A stretch of DNA of 64,000 nt from Lentinus brumalis (taxonomy: Eukaryota > Basidiomycota > Agaricomycetes > Polyporales > Polyporaceae). Below the pieces are notes generated by a model that saw only the letters and a program-made list of their open reading frames with translations, had not been told where the DNA came from and ran no database searches. The translations under genes were made by a program, and so were the position numbers. Location of the stretch: NCBI GenBank assembly GCA_001792895.1, contig MARA01000003.1:1674001-1738000 (forward strand), read 5' to 3'. The first letter of the stretch is position 1. Each line of letters starts with the position of its first letter. This document shows, in pieces, positions 1 to 12,829 of this stretch.

Positions 1-332
1 CATAGGCGCCTACCATATCAGCTTCGTCCCACTCCCCGGTCAATGAACAGACTCTCGGTCGTCGTTCCGCCTATTTTGCTCTCTTGTGTGCTGCTTTGTT
101 CCTGATCAGTGTCACTCGTTGCATCTCCGACTCGCGCCGCCATCCAGCGTGTTTCATCCTCAGATCAAGACTCAGAGAGACTTGGACACATGTACTGGTC
201 CGTGTATTGGTATAGTATTAGAGGGTATGGCTGAATGCGAACTCTAGCTAGCAAAATACATCTAAGTGTCCCAAGGTAACGACGTCTAGCACATTAGTTG
301 ATCCATTCCGACTTCCAGCCTGATATGAGTTC

Positions 333-3300
333 CTAATTCCTGTAAGTCTTCTCCTTCCCTGGGGAAAGATCGTTGTTCACAACCAGCGTGACCTGCCCGC
401 CCGGTGCTGCCGGCTGACCCGACGGCAGTGACTGACTCTGACTCTGGGACTTTGCAGGCACCAGATCTTCGGGGAGCAGAACTGTGACGACGTTAGCGTC
501 ATGTATCGGGTAAATTGGTGACGTCCTGCTACTCACTTGCTCGGTCTATCGCCACGGGCAGACCACGATGACGCCCACGAACCATGATAACAATGACCAC
601 TAGCTTAGACAGAGGCCCGAATGCGCCCGAAAATGAAAAGTTCTCCGTGGGTATACCTAGCGTGAGTCCGATTCCACCGAACGCTGATACGAGCTCGAAT
701 ACTACGACGAGCCCCAAAAGTCGACTGGTGAGCAAACTCTTCAGGGTTACACGGACAGTGGCGCTAACCTATGCGGAAGAGGTTAAACCATGGCGCGTTG
801 GCGTCGTCCATGATCTTGGTGCGCTCGATAATGCAGATGAGGAAGATCGCCCATACGAGCCACCAGATGTCGAAGGCGACCTGGCGGCGCAGGTGCCATC
901 CGAAGTACTTGCCGATCCGCTCCCTACGGGGGACCTTCTCGGTCAGATCTGGCTCCTCGTCTTCATCCTCGGGAGGTGCCTCGAAGACACCCAGGCTCTT
1001 TTCCTCATAGCTGTCGTTATGCTCATGAGCAAGGGGCCATCAGTAAGTAAGAGGGCACATGCTCACACGTTCGTCGAACGGATACTGAGCGCAACCTTAC
1101 GGGAGTTCAGTAGGCAACACACACTACACGCAGGCTCGTGGGACGTACTGGGTAAACAGCGATGTACATCATGATGATGCAAAGGAACCTGGTGTGAAGA
1201 GTGGTAAGCACACTTGCTGTTATGTTCGTACATGGAGACGTACTGGAACGAGGGTGCCAATGCTGATAAAGACACTATGGGAAACCCGGACGCGCGTACG
1301 GCAAAGGACTGGAACAAGCCTGCTACTGCACGAGTGCCGCCGGGCAGCGAGTCCGTGACTTCCAGGCCAATGTCAAGGACGATGAAGCACACCCATTCGA
1401 TCATGCTTGAATTGCAAAAACCATCAATTGTACTGGCTGATACTGCGTCATGCTGATTGGACTCACGTGAAGAAAATCAATGTGGCCGTCAGATACCAAC
1501 TGACATGCGACGGGAACAGGTACAGGAAACATCTAATCATGGTCGTGAGGACAGATTGAGGGGATGTTCCTTCTACACACATACCGACGTGGGTGGTCCA
1601 GGAGAAAGTGGAGTACCTGATCTGTCGGACCGTCATCTTTGACCAGTTTCGTGTAGACCCAGCTAGACACGGATCAGCACACACATCCAGCAGATACGGG
1701 CAGAACACCACGTACATGATCAGTCGCAAGCTTGCCCACGACAGCGCGATTAGCCTACATAGACGACGATGCCGCATTGAAACTCACAATATGGGCTAAG
1801 CCAGAGTCAGCATGCACAGTAAGTTCATCACAAGTATACTCACCAGTCCGTGGTTACCAGCTAATATGGCGAAGATCATCGCAACTGTACGAGTGTGTTA
1901 GCTGTGTTCGTGCGCGTGCGTACAAGCGTTGAGTCTCACAGATTATGAGGTACGCTCGTTGAAACGGTACCATCCCTCTGCCTCACGAGTTAGCCCGGAT
2001 AAGAAGCAAGACGCAATAGACCGCTGGCTCACGCATCTACCAAACTCATTCCTCCACCGGTGTATGCCCCGACGACCTGGCTGCATTGCAATCAGTGTGG
2101 ACACATTCAGTCATCGGATGCGAAACGTACAAAATAGTGAACCTAGGTTATATCGTGGTCAGCAATGTCTCGGTTGATTATCTGCAAGGACGTACCATGA
2201 CTTGTTGACCAGGCGAGGCTGACTGGCGAACACGTCGTCGTACGTATGCGTAGTCGAGAGCCACGGTGCAATCAATGTGAACGAGACCAGCTGGGTACCG
2301 ATGAAGTACTACCCCAAGATTAGCCGAGTATGCAACGTATCATTCTAGACAACATACCAAGATCACGATGTAGCTCAGCATGCGCAGTGCGCGGTACCTA
2401 ACCACCTTTCAGCACGCGGATACAATGGCCTGCGGAGCACGCACTCGATACCGCCGAGTTCCTCCAGCTGCTCATCGCTCAGCTCTTCAGTATTGAACTC
2501 CGAGTTCCTGCCGACGACGAGGCCCTTCAGACTGTCGCTGAGCCACTTGAGCCGATGCTTTCTCGAAGGGTCGTCTGCCCGTCCCAGCACCAGCAGTCTC
2601 TCATATGCATCCGGGAAGTACCTCCGGGCCAGGCGCCGGGCAAGCTGGAGTGGACCAGGGAAACCGCCAAGCCCCTGATCTTTGTCGCGCTGGCCCAGAA
2701 TGTTGCGATTTGAATCTGTGTACTCCATCTTCGGGGCAATGATGGTGCGCCGGCGTGGTACGGGTACGCCTGCTCGCCAATTGCGGTTAATGACGCGACG
2801 AGCGTAACACGCTGTAAGCTCGACTGCACTCACCCGGTCGTCTTCTCACCATGCCGTTGCTCCGAGCGGTATCGACAGCAAACAAGAGATGCTGGGGTGG
2901 CGGTGAGAGAGGGGACTGCGGCAGCGCCATAGCGCCTGAACGGGGCGATGAGGTGAACGAGTGAACATCGGCGATGACCCCGTGTTCGGCGCTTTGGTCC
3001 TCGTCGGGATGCATCGTGAAGTCGTCGGAAGGCGAGAGACGTCCGGGGGTGTCGACAGAGATGTCTATGTGCGAAGTTGAGTTTCTCCAATGTCCATTCG
3101 TCTGGTCATCTTCGTGCCGATGCACGTCGCCTGCACCGAGGGCGATACCTAAGCCGAGTCCCGTCGTCGCTCCACCTGCGAGTGCGGCGCCAATGCCGTC
3201 GGAGGCTTGTATGCCGTGGCTCCCGTGGACCTTGTGCTTCTCTGTGCCGTCTTCGACGTGCTTCTGCGGCGTTGAGGACCCGCCCCCAGTGATCACACTG

Positions 3301-4199
3301 CCGACGCGGTCGCGAATGGACTGTAACAGGGTCTTCTTCCTGTGCCTGGCGACGATGTGTTGTCGGAAGTAGTGCATGCGAATGAGAACCATGACCCATG
3401 CTACAATCGTCTGTTAATCGTGCGGGTCATGAGCGACACTGCTCGCCCCGAGGCATTGAAAGTTTGGACACGCACCACGTTACCAATGGCCATAAGCACA
3501 AGCAGGATCGCTTGCTGGAAGACGGTCAGTGTGCTCAGATTGACCGTGGACAAACCCGTCACGGTCAAGGCCGAGTAACACAGGAACAGGGCATCTATAA
3601 ACGCTGCAAGTCCTGTCAGTATGTGCGGGGAAGTAATTTCCGGGGCCCATTGGGAGATATTACAGGACCGTCGCGCTTTCCCCGCGGCGGCCGCCATGGC
3701 CCAGTATCATGCGTGTTGACTCTAGTATATAGAGCCTTTCCTACCCGCGCCATCCTCCTTGAGCAGACCGGTGTCATCTCGCAAGCTGCGCATTGTTCGC
3801 TACTGCACCTACACCCTGGTCTGGAGGAGCGCACTGAGCGCCACATGTGGTCGCAGCGTGACGCGTCTGACAGCTGTGCAAGACGTCGATCACTTGTGGT
3901 TTGTGTATTGGTCGGTGAGTGCGGTGTCCACAACAAGGCAAAGAGCTTGCGTTCCGGCCAGCCGCCACACTGCGCGAAACATAACCGTCCCACTCCACAC
4001 CGATCTTCGGGTAGCCCGACCCATTGACAGAAGGACACTCACGTATATGGAACTCCCCGTTTACACCATAGAAGATCCCGGCAGCAACAAGGGGAGTCAA
4101 CGTGAAGAATAGGAGGTGCAGCCGGAAGAAGTTGACCTCCTCCTCAATCCATTGGCGAATGCGGGCCAAGGTGTCATGGAGCGAGTCGAACAAGGCCAT
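333..4199 (-). CDS. TRK1: TRK-family potassium transporter
   Basis: Plasma-membrane K+ uptake protein of the fungal TRK/HKT family. About a dozen exons splice to one protein with the family hallmarks in order. The N-terminal helix carries NFFRLHLLFFTLTPLVAAG (start 4199). Next come FIDALFLCYSALTVTGLSTV (first pore segment), a long hydrophilic loop rich in Gly, His and Ser (about 3360-2470), and YRALRMLSY. These are followed by YFIGTQLVSFTLIAPWLS, QVVGAYTGGGMSLVD (a pore loop), GMVPFQRAYLII, LDHPRRCFLYLFPSH, a conserved C-terminal EEKSLGVFEAP stretch, and GAFGPLSKLVVIVIM with RGRHRGLPVAIDRA near the end. Intron 1 (about 4042-3604) is 439 nt, far longer than the others. Several exons are under 60 nt, and the assignment rests on matching the spliced order of family motifs. 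RGP1 is divergent, 838 bp away. Family assignment is secure; individual splice sites less so. Confidence 0.93.
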
Positions 4200-5037
4200 A
4201 GGAGTGCGACCGTCGCAGATAGCGATTCTTCAGAGCGAGCAGCCAGGGAGTAGGCTCGGCCAGAGAGGTGTGAATGATACGCCAGTGTATAGCCGAAGAT
4301 TATGTGGAGGTAAGCCGGACGCCGAGCGTATGTCCAGGCGGGAGGACAAGGGCGTCACCTTGACGGCCAGGCAACGCGGCATCCGCGATGGCTGCACTGG
4401 CAGGCGCTTCTGCGGTGGAGTGCGGTTGCAACACTGACAGGCTGATTGAACTTGGACAACATCACCGAGGCAAGCTGCAGTTTGAGTCGGTAAACGCAAC
4501 AGAAGGTAGTAGCTGTAGCAGAACAACTTTATGGACGTACGGTGGCGCCGAGAGGCGGCCAAGATATTGTGCACGTCTCAGACGCCCATGTCTTTCGGCC
4601 GAGTGTTCCCTTGTATATCGCCGTAGGAGCTAAGTAATGTTTTACCCATCATATAGAAGACCTGGCAACACCGCTGAGGCCAGCTGTCTCCTCAAGGATG
4701 CCCCATTGCAAGTCGCGACACTAGTTAACAGGACTCGGACAGTAAGTAACTTAAACTCAGACTGGACGCGCTGTTCTGGGCACGTGATCGTGTGTTCCGG
4801 GCCGCGGCGACGGGACGACGGCGGGGAACTCGAAGGAGACTCTGAGTCCGACAATGGCGCGCTCATCTTCCTCGACTTCGACGATGTCGCCGCCAGCAAC
4901 TCCTGCGTATTGAACCTGTTCTACACTTGACCACCCTTTGCGTGAGCATACTTCTGTCTAGCTCCCGACAAACGTTGTCCGAGTAAAGCCCTCCTGGACA
5001 CGACTCGTTTCGTCCACACGCACATCGCATACGTGTC
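4200..5037. other. Divergent intergenic region TRK / RGP1
   Basis: These 838 bp separate the start codons of two divergent genes and must hold both promoters. Short open frames here have no recognisable family and no splice partners. I see no clear TATA box near either start. Confidence 0.5.
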
Positions 5038-8000
5038 ATGGCTGGTCAAGCCCCTCCTGCCGTCGACGAGGCCATCCGAGTCGTTGTCACTCCTTCCCAG
5101 GCATCTTACTATGCCGGCGAGCCCTTCTCTGTAACAATCACCTTCACCAACACTCGCACTCCCGAGGCACCAGCCGCTGCACCCCGTTCGTCCTCTCATA
5201 CTCACAGACGTGGTGCTCATTCCATCAGCTCCGTTCCTTTGTCTCGCCCTCCGACCTCTCCTGGCACACCTCGCACTGTTGTGCCCCTCTTCCTCCCCAG
5301 GTCAAATCACGGAGATGGCAGTTCTTCTCGACGCAAGGGTCTCATCGGCCATAGTCTGTCCTTCAACTCTTCCGACGAGCCGCCGTCTACTGAAGTGCTG
5401 AAGAAGAGACTACTTGCCCGTTCACTCTCCGCCACACTCTCGCCGAGCGACTTTCCAACGCTCGACCGATCAGACGTACCTAGCTCTCCCGCTAACCGCG
5501 TGACAGTCTCTGACAATGGCAATAGTAAGTAGTGTGTAGCTCTTGTCACCCCTACCTCCTCCCGGACCGTCGCTTGCGGAAGTCTGCAGTCGAACTCACC
5601 CGTCGCGGATTGCACTACAGCGCCTGTACCAGGAACGCCGTCTCCACGCATCGTTGCTCCTCTCGCCAGATCGCCCAGCCTCCCGCCTGATCACCCACAT
5701 GCTCGCAAGCACTCTGTCCTGGACGGCCAGCTGCAGTTGCAAGACCTCCGTCCGCCACCGTCCATGTCCCCCTTTGCGTCATCACCGAACGCGTCCATGT
5801 CGACGTTTTCCCTTTCTCTTGATCCCATCGCCGAGGCAGGATCAACCTCGCCTAGCGCACCTGCGACACCTTACATTCCCTCTCCAATACCTAACACGGA
5901 CATGACCACCGTCCGAACCCACATACCCTCCGGCCCTAGTACCAACACGTCAAATGGGAAGAAAATGAATGGGCAAGTTCATACTCCTGCTCCAGGCTCA
6001 CGGGCCCCACACAGGCCATCCCAGCTCGGCTTGGGGCACGGGCTGCCGCCAGCAGCGTCGTCTGCCGCTCATCTCAAGCCGCCACGCTCCGCATTTTCCT
6101 CCAATTTCCCCAATCCGAATACGGAGCTCATACTGTATGCGTATGCCCAGTTGCTCGGGACTTTGACCATCACACCTTTGCCGGAAACTCATTCGTCCCC
6201 CGACCAAGCACGCAACCTGAATCGCCTTCGTGCACAGTTACTAAAGCGCAAGGCCGTCGGTGGTGGCAGCATGGACATCACTTCTTCTCTTGGCTCTCCC
6301 CCATCGCCAACTGCTAAGTCCGGACGGAGGGGCTCTCATAGCCGGTCTTCGTCGCTGTCTGCTGGACTTTTGTCAATTCTCAGCCCTACTGCCGCTGCCG
6401 CTGTCACCTCACCCACCTCACAGCCGTTCGTACCAGGGCACCGAGCGCGAACAGCTTCAGCATTCTCGTTGTTCGGCAATGGGCCAGGTCCCCCGACCAG
6501 TAAGTCGGCAGTCGGATTGGGGCTGAGCACCACCACTGCAGACGATGAGGAGCTCGACCCGGACACACCCCTTCCTACTTTGGAGATCCAGCCCTCAATG
6601 CTCGCAGTAGATCTCAGTCTGGCTCCAGGAGAGTCACGGACATGTGCGTAGATTGAAGCTGTGCTCCTACGATCGCTAAGGCTAACTGCGCATAGATACG
6701 TATTCGCTCACGTTGCCGGAGAACCTGCCACCTACGTTCCGCGGACGCGCGTTAAAGTTCTCGTACCAGTTCATTCTGGGCATCTGTCGGTCGGGCACGG
6801 GTGCGCCTGGTGCTAGTCCGACAAGCAACAGCAGGGTGATGAAGGTGCCTATACGGGTGTACAATAACGTCGCAGGTGCGTACCCTCGTGCACTGGATGA
6901 CGCAGCGCTGATATCAGCCACAGTTGGAAGAGCGTCGTCTCCCTATAACCTACTGTGGCCAGTCGTCTCTCAGAGGGGACCGATTCCTCCCGGGAAGGTG
7001 TCGGAAGGCTCGAAAGAGTCGCCGAAGCGTCCGAGTATGCGCTCAGCCCCGAATTTTGCGCCGAATCTTGGGACGTACGAGGACCTGCAAGATTATGCCC
7101 GCAGTCTACTAGCATCGTTTCCTGACCCCCAGGCGACCGGTGTGCGCATTAAGTTGCCTATAGAGGCCATTCATTCAACAAGCAGCGGAGACCCAGACTT
7201 GGAGCAAGATCCGGACAGTCCGACCGGATGCCGACAGGCTGTCGAGGTTCTCACACGTAATCCGAAGAAAGGTGTCGACTACTGTTCATGGTTCTGTCGT
7301 TTCGATCGCTGAACGGAGTGTGAAACAGCGTCTTATGATGTCAACAAGGATGGCGTCAAGGTCGCAGTCCTTACGTTCCCGAAGAGTGCGTATCGTCTAG
7401 GTGAGACCATCCTGGGTGTGGTTGAGCTCAACGACCAATCAAATCGAGCGCGTGTCCTCAAGGTATGTGTGGTTTTGTACAACACTTCTCCGGAGCTAAC
7501 TATTTGATGCGCAGCTGTCCGCAATGTTGGAAGCTCACGAGTCCCTTCCGAGTCCTATCGCCTCGCCGACGATGTCCCGGCACATGCGACGCGTGCACGC
7601 GGAGCATCACTCGTGTTTCATGCCAGCCACGCTGCGCACCACTTTCTCGCTCGATATCCCTCCTGATGCCAGTCCGGCATTTGAGACGACCTTCGACGAG
7701 CAGTCGGATCGTATCAACCTCAGAAGCCCCAAAGCTTCATCTGGTGGGCTTGAGTGGAAGGTTCGCCTATGTCTCCTGGTCGCGATTGCGTCCCCCAACG
7801 CACGGGAGGGCCCGAAGGTGTTCGCACGCGGCATCTGGTACGGGACGGAACACGGGGACAGTGGGGATCATCATGGAAGGCCGCGCAGACCATCGCACCT
7901 CTCGAGCGTCCTGAGCCCGTATCTGCCACGGCTTCGCCTACAACGCCGAACGCCAACGGTCAGCTGGCACCGCCCACTCCGAGTGCAGCGCTGTCGTGGA

Positions 8001-8217
8001 TGTCGTACTTTGCGTCATCGCTGCTCGGGCCAGCGAACGCCGGGTATCACGATGGTGACGAGGATCTCGATGATGCAGATGGGGAAGATGAGGACGAGAT
8101 TGGGGCGGAGGAGGCGTGGAGAGAGGTGAAGGTGGAGATGGTCGAGTGTGAGGTTCCCGTGAAGGTGTGGCCGGGAAACACAGCGTTCAAGGCAACCGAG
8201 GTCGTGTTCGACGTTTG
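5038..8217 (+). CDS. RGP1: Rgp1-family Golgi trafficking protein
   Basis: Homologue of yeast Rgp1, which with Ric1 forms the exchange factor for the Rab GTPase Ypt6 in endosome-to-Golgi retrograde transport. The N-terminus reads as the arrestin-like Rgp1 opening: IRVVVTPSQASYYAGEPFSV followed by TITFTNTRTPEA. A long Ser/Pro-rich linker follows (about 5200-6600). The conserved C-terminal half includes SLTLPENLPPTFRGRALKFS, YQFILGICRSGTG, SRVMKVPIRVYNNVA and a DGVKVAVLTFPKSAYRLGE stretch, then MPATLRTTFSLDIPPDASPA. It ends with an acidic loop and FKATEVVFDV. Intron 1 is best placed at 5525-5620, the acceptor that restores the frame. Further introns lie near 6643-6695, 6875, 7300 and 7462-7514. 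There are probably two small introns around 7760-7830. The start ATG sits directly before the conserved N-terminus. Confidence 0.88.
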
Positions 8218-9288
8218 AGGCGTCACAAGCTCGGCCAGGTGAGCGACTGTGACTGCGACTCATGTTGTCTGCGTTGTGCAAGCCGTCTGCTTCAAACTGA
8301 CCTTACCGCATTTGACAGTTTGCTCTCTCGATCATACATGCTGGCTTCGGAGGGATTTACACCGCCGGGCGAGTGGAGCCTTCCATCAACATTGTCCCCG
8401 GACCGCAGCTGTGTCACTGTCATTAAGTATGCATAGCCGCGGCAACAAGATGGACCGCTATTGCTCTTCGAGCTGTGCTCACGGAGTCGGAATGTTGCGC
8501 ACCCTACATACGTCGGACGCGGACCGCTCGCTGGCCGACCAAATCCGTTGTCTCCAGGCACGATGCAGAAGCAGAGCCGAATGGAAGCTACTGAGGATGT
8601 CAAGATGTACGGCTGCCCATAGGCTCGTCCAAGGCTAATGCGGGGAGGGCGTGAGTACAGCTCTCACTGGCTGTCGGATCATTGCTGCGATGTAGAGGTC
8701 AGATGCGGAGAGGGTTGGTCAGGTGCTGGGCGAGACGAGGCGAGAAGACGAGAAGAGGAGCTGAGAGTTGTGCGAAGTCGAGTGTGGACTGATGTCTTGT
8801 GTATAGTAGAACAGGATTGAGAACGAGAGGAGGGTATGGGAGAGCTCATGATCGGCTGAATAGGCTACGGCGGTCGGGCGAGGGGCCTCGTGACCCGCAG
8901 TTGCCTAATCGGGGACAGGGGTGACCGAGCCTCTGTCTCTGCGCCGTCAGGTGAGCGAGCAGAGTCTACACCGCGATGGCGATGGCCCCGACCTCTTGAC
9001 GTCCTCTCCTTCTCCCTCTCTCCGACATAGACGATCCGTGAGCCGCCGCGTATTCCTCCCCGACCTGCACGACGGCCCCGACGCTGCTATCTCTCCCGCT
9101 TCTCTCAGCTTCCCCGCACATCCGGAGTCCGTCTAGACCGCTGTCGGAACATCGTAGACTCGACGCGTGTACAACAAGAGCTCACGACCAGTGTGTGTCC
9201 TTCTCCTCCATCGCCGTGCGTCCTGCTGAGCCGCTCTCCAGATCACGACCCTAGAGGCAGCAAGAGCGTGTACGCTATAGTCATCTAG
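8218..9288. other. Intergenic region / possible 5' exons of PSP1 gene
   Basis: No independent gene is supported. A Ser/Pro/Arg-rich open stretch at about 8921-9136 and another at about 9155-9285 have the same composition as the N-terminus of the next gene. They could be its upstream exons or 5' UTR. Confidence 0.35.
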
Positions 9289-11587
9289 ATCCGTTACCCC
9301 GCACCAGCCAGAGACACCCCTTACCCTCCTCCCTCCTCACACGACTTCAAACTGGCGACCGTCCACAACTACGAGCAGCTTCGCAACCTAGGCGTGCCGT
9401 CTCTGAACGCTATGCAGAGCCCGCCCCGCCAGCAGCACGCGTCCGACGACACTGACCGCCAGAACCGCTTCCTCTCGTCTCATGGATCGGAGACGCCCAA
9501 CACTCTCAGCCTCCGCGAGCGTGCGGCGAGCCAGCCCCCCGCTCGCAAAACTTTGTTGCGCCCCCGCCCCAGCCTGTCCGTATAAACTCCGGGGAGCAGG
9601 CTCTGGGGCTGGGGCCGCTTCTCGTCCGGCCTCAGTCCACTCGCCCAGTCGGTTCCCACGCGTAGTGCTTCCTTCTCTTCCTCCCCTTTAAGTACCCATA
9701 GCCCCTTCTCATCCGCCATGCGCGACTCCCGCTTTGCGTCCACGTTCGAGGACGACGAGTCCGAGGCGCTCAGCGACATCCAGGACCCGTACGATCCCTA
9801 CGACGAGCGGTTCCAGCGCAACATGTCGCTGAGGGGGCGCACGTATACCGGAGACATGACGAGAAGCAGGTCGCAGTCACTCGCGACGTCGCGCCCCGGC
9901 GCCATTGGCAGCGGCTTTCCTGCTCAGGGGTTCGGGCAGTGGGACGGGTCCTCTCCGCAGAGCATCCCGACACGGTACGACTTCAAGACCCCGACGAGCG
10001 GGAGTCGGTACGGCTCCCTTGGCGCCCTAGGACGCTCCCCATCGAACGGGTACTCCCAAGGCTCGATCACCGACCCGTCGAACATGAGCCCGTTCGTACG
10101 GGACGTGGGCCAGATCTTGTTGGACGACGGCTCTGCGTTCCGTGAGCTATGGTCAGGGATGAATCCGCCCCGCGACGAGAACGGCGCTGGAGGGAGTGGT
10201 ACGACCAGTCGACGGCATAGCGTCAGTGTTGTGCAGCCTCGCAGGCCGATCGTTGGCTTCAACGCCCCTCACGCAGACGTCGCGGACGAGTCTAACAGCA
10301 CGGGATCGTTTGCGTCCGCATCGTACGGCGGTGGAGGTCTCTTGCTCACGGACGACGAGCTCGCGAGCGATCTCGGCCTGATGAGCATCAACGACCACAG
10401 AGCAGTCACGTCTGTCCAGCCACCATCGCAGCCGTCCTCGCTTCCGATCTATGCACCCTTGTCCAGGAGCCCGCCGTCTTCCGATCGCGTCTCTCCTTAC
10501 CAGGCTCTTCACCTGAATATCCCAGGCGGTCCGGGCAGCCCGTACTCTCGCCAGTCGATCGTCGGTTCCCCGAGCGACAGCGGTCTTTCCGGGGGGAGCC
10601 CTTCGCGCGGACATATTGACCAGTACGTGCAGGAGGGTAATCTCGGACGCGAAGCGCCACGGCCACTCATGGCGCGGTACGTTCCCGGCTATGGCATCCA
10701 GCAGATACCCGAGGGAGGCATCATGCCGTCACCTCTTTCCCCTGCGACCCTGCGCAGCCCTGGGCACTACGGCCAGCAACAGATGCAGCGACGGCCGTCC
10801 GATGCGTCGAAGCCGCTTAGCGAGCTGGGGAAGGGTGTACCGCTGCATGCAGTCCCCACGTCGTGGCCGCTCTACATCGTCGAGTTCAAGGCTGGACGTA
10901 CGGACCTGTTCTATTGCACCGACCTCACGCAGGACATCCGTGTGGGAGACCTGGTCATTGTTGAGGCGGACAGGGGCAAGGACTTGGGCAAGGTCGTGAA
11001 TGACACCATAACTCTGGCCGAAGTCGAGGCGTTCCAGAAGCAGCAGAAGCTGATGAGCATGGGACATGCTGACGTGCATGGGGTGCCGACGAGCCCGACC
11101 GGGACGGGTAGCGGTGGCGTCAAGGATATCAACCCGAAGATGATATATGGCAAGGCTCAGCACCGGGACACACAGTACGTCCTTTTCTACTTGGCGAGTT
11201 GTGGCCATCATTCACTAATTGACCTGCCAAAGGGGCCTTGCGGCGAAATTGCAGGACGAGGCGAAAGCGTTGGAGTTGTGCCGGAATAAGGTCCGACAGA
11301 GGAAGCTGCCCATGGAAGTGGTCGACGCGGAGTACCAATGGTGCGTAATATGGACTTATGTGCCTGCTTCTCTCTGCTGATCGACCTTCCAGGGATCGCC
11401 GTAAATTAACGTTCTATTTCGTCGCCGAAAAGAGGATCGACTTCCGTGAGCTCGTGCGGGAGCTCTTCCGGTACGTCATGGTTCCTTTTGCTCGCTTGGT
11501 GCTCGTGCTGACCGGATGTTCCGCAGGTTGTACAAGACTCGTATCTGGATGGCGTCGCTTGGAGGCACCGTCAATTACGAACAGTGA
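9289..11587 (+). CDS. PSP1-domain protein (5' end unresolved)
   Basis: The C-terminal third is the PSP1 domain, named from a yeast suppressor of DNA polymerase alpha mutants and shared with bacterial YaaT-like proteins; its biochemical role is unclear. Visible pieces are WPLYIVEFKAGRTDLFYCTD, DIRVGDLVIVEADRGKDLG, NPKMIYGKAQHRDTQ, LQDEAKALELCRNKV and KLPMEVVDAEYQWDRRKL. The domain closes with TFYFVAEKRIDFRELVRELF and YKTRIWMASLGGTVNYEQ. Three introns interrupt the domain (about 11177-11230, 11340-11391, 11471-11525). The rest is Ser/Pro/Gly-rich and probably disordered. The ATG at 9718 opens the long exon, but the frame continues upstream without a stop to an acceptor near 9651. An intron of about 9582-9651 then joins it to a coding-looking exon at 9289-9581 containing HDFKLATVHNYEQLRNLG. 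I therefore place the start upstream of 9718, with the first exon not identified. Confidence 0.8.
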
Positions 11588-12037
11588 TATCACTGTGGCC
11601 GCCATCGTCCACTCGTCGCCATCGCCCCATGGATCGTGCAAGATTTCTGATTATACCTTCTCGCTGCTATCCCCTGCATGCCTATATTCTCCCGGTCCTT
11701 CGCATCGTCTCCGAGACGTCGTGTACGCTATCTGCCGGCCGAAGATAACTTAACAAGTGTCGTCCATTCCCTACGGACCTGAGTAGGACGAACCCGCTCT
11801 CCCCGCAGTCTATCCTGTCGTAATTATCGTCCATTGTCGTCTCCTTGTACAACAGCACGGTCTGTCTTATTTGCTGGTTGTTGTCTGGTTGCTCATGACG
11901 GACATCTCTCATACATATGCTTGCTTTCTACGTCCCTCTCGAGATGTGCTCGCACAAAAGAATTGTGGCCTGGTCGGGTCTTGGATACCCCCTGCTGGTG
12001 CCAGTAGTCGTGGACCTAATGTATCAGTACTTGTAGT
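11588..12037. other. Convergent intergenic region
   Basis: These 450 bp separate two converging genes and presumably hold both 3' UTRs. Nothing further is recognisable. Confidence 0.5.
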
Positions 12038-12829
12038 CTAGTGATATATATTCTTTATGGGCCGCTCCATGTATGCGAGAGCAGCGTCGTGAGTCATGGC
12101 CTTGGTGAAGGGGAGGTTCTTCTGCAGGTTCGTCTGGAAGGCCACGTGGATCTGTGCGAGGGCGTCGAGGTCGTCTGCGGTGGCCTGTACGATGGGATGG
12201 GGGAAGGGCGTCGAGGGAGGAGGGGCGAGAGACGCGCGGGAGACGTAGGAGACGCGGGAGTGGAACAGTGGAAGTCGCCGGGGGTGGGGCGGACGCTGAG
12301 GCCTCGAGCGGCGAGAAGGGCGGACCAGGCGGCGACGAAGGCATGGACGGCTGTGGCGGGGCCGATGACTTTGTCGAGGACGAGCGGGTTCGAGGTGAGC
12401 TGGACAAGGGTGGAGGATGCGAGGAGGTCGATGGCGGGGGTGGAGAGGCCGGGAGTGGTAGATGTGCCCGTGCCCAGGACGAGGGCTTCGGTGGTGCTGG
12501 GGATGCACAACATCCACGCGAAGTCGGTGGCGGTGTGTGTCAAGGATATTCTGAGGAAGCCAGTGACGGTGAGCGTTGGTTACGCCAGTCGTAGATCTGT
12601 GAGGACTACTCACAAGAGCTCGTCTCTGCGATAGATGGCCACGAGGTACACCGGCACCGCCGACTTGGAGGGATCGGCAGCTGTGGACTGCGAACGACTG
12701 ACGTAGTCGTAGATCGACCCTAGGGAGAAGTTCATGAAGGCTTTCGTCGTACCGCTTCGTCGCCTCGAGGAATGCCTGTGGATTCTCGAACCGGACGAAC
12801 CGGAGCTCCGAGTCTTCAGCAGCAGGCAT
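12038..12829 (-). pseudogene. Decayed GNAT-acetyltransferase paralog
   Basis: A broken copy of the acetyltransferase-like gene at 13581-14772. Its start region (LRFVRFENPQAFLEATKRYD) matches the neighbour's LRFVRFADPHAFLEATKQYD. Four lesions are visible by comparison. One extra base near 12740 shifts the frame just before FMNFSLGSIYDY. The acceptor expected near 12575 reads AAC where the neighbour has CAG. An 8-nt length difference near 12265 shifts the frame again before SRVSYVSRASLAPPP. The reading frame ends after AALAYMERPIK, so the entire acetyl-CoA-binding half is missing. An upstream TATA-like site and the bases just before the ATG resemble the neighbour's, as expected of a tandem duplication. 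It could be transcribed but cannot make the full enzyme. Confidence 0.78.

Noticed and set aside
1..332. Possible additional 3' exon of the TRK gene or another gene at the left edge
   Set aside because: The TRK frame ends with a stop at 333 after a typical C-terminus, and nothing coding is visible beyond it.
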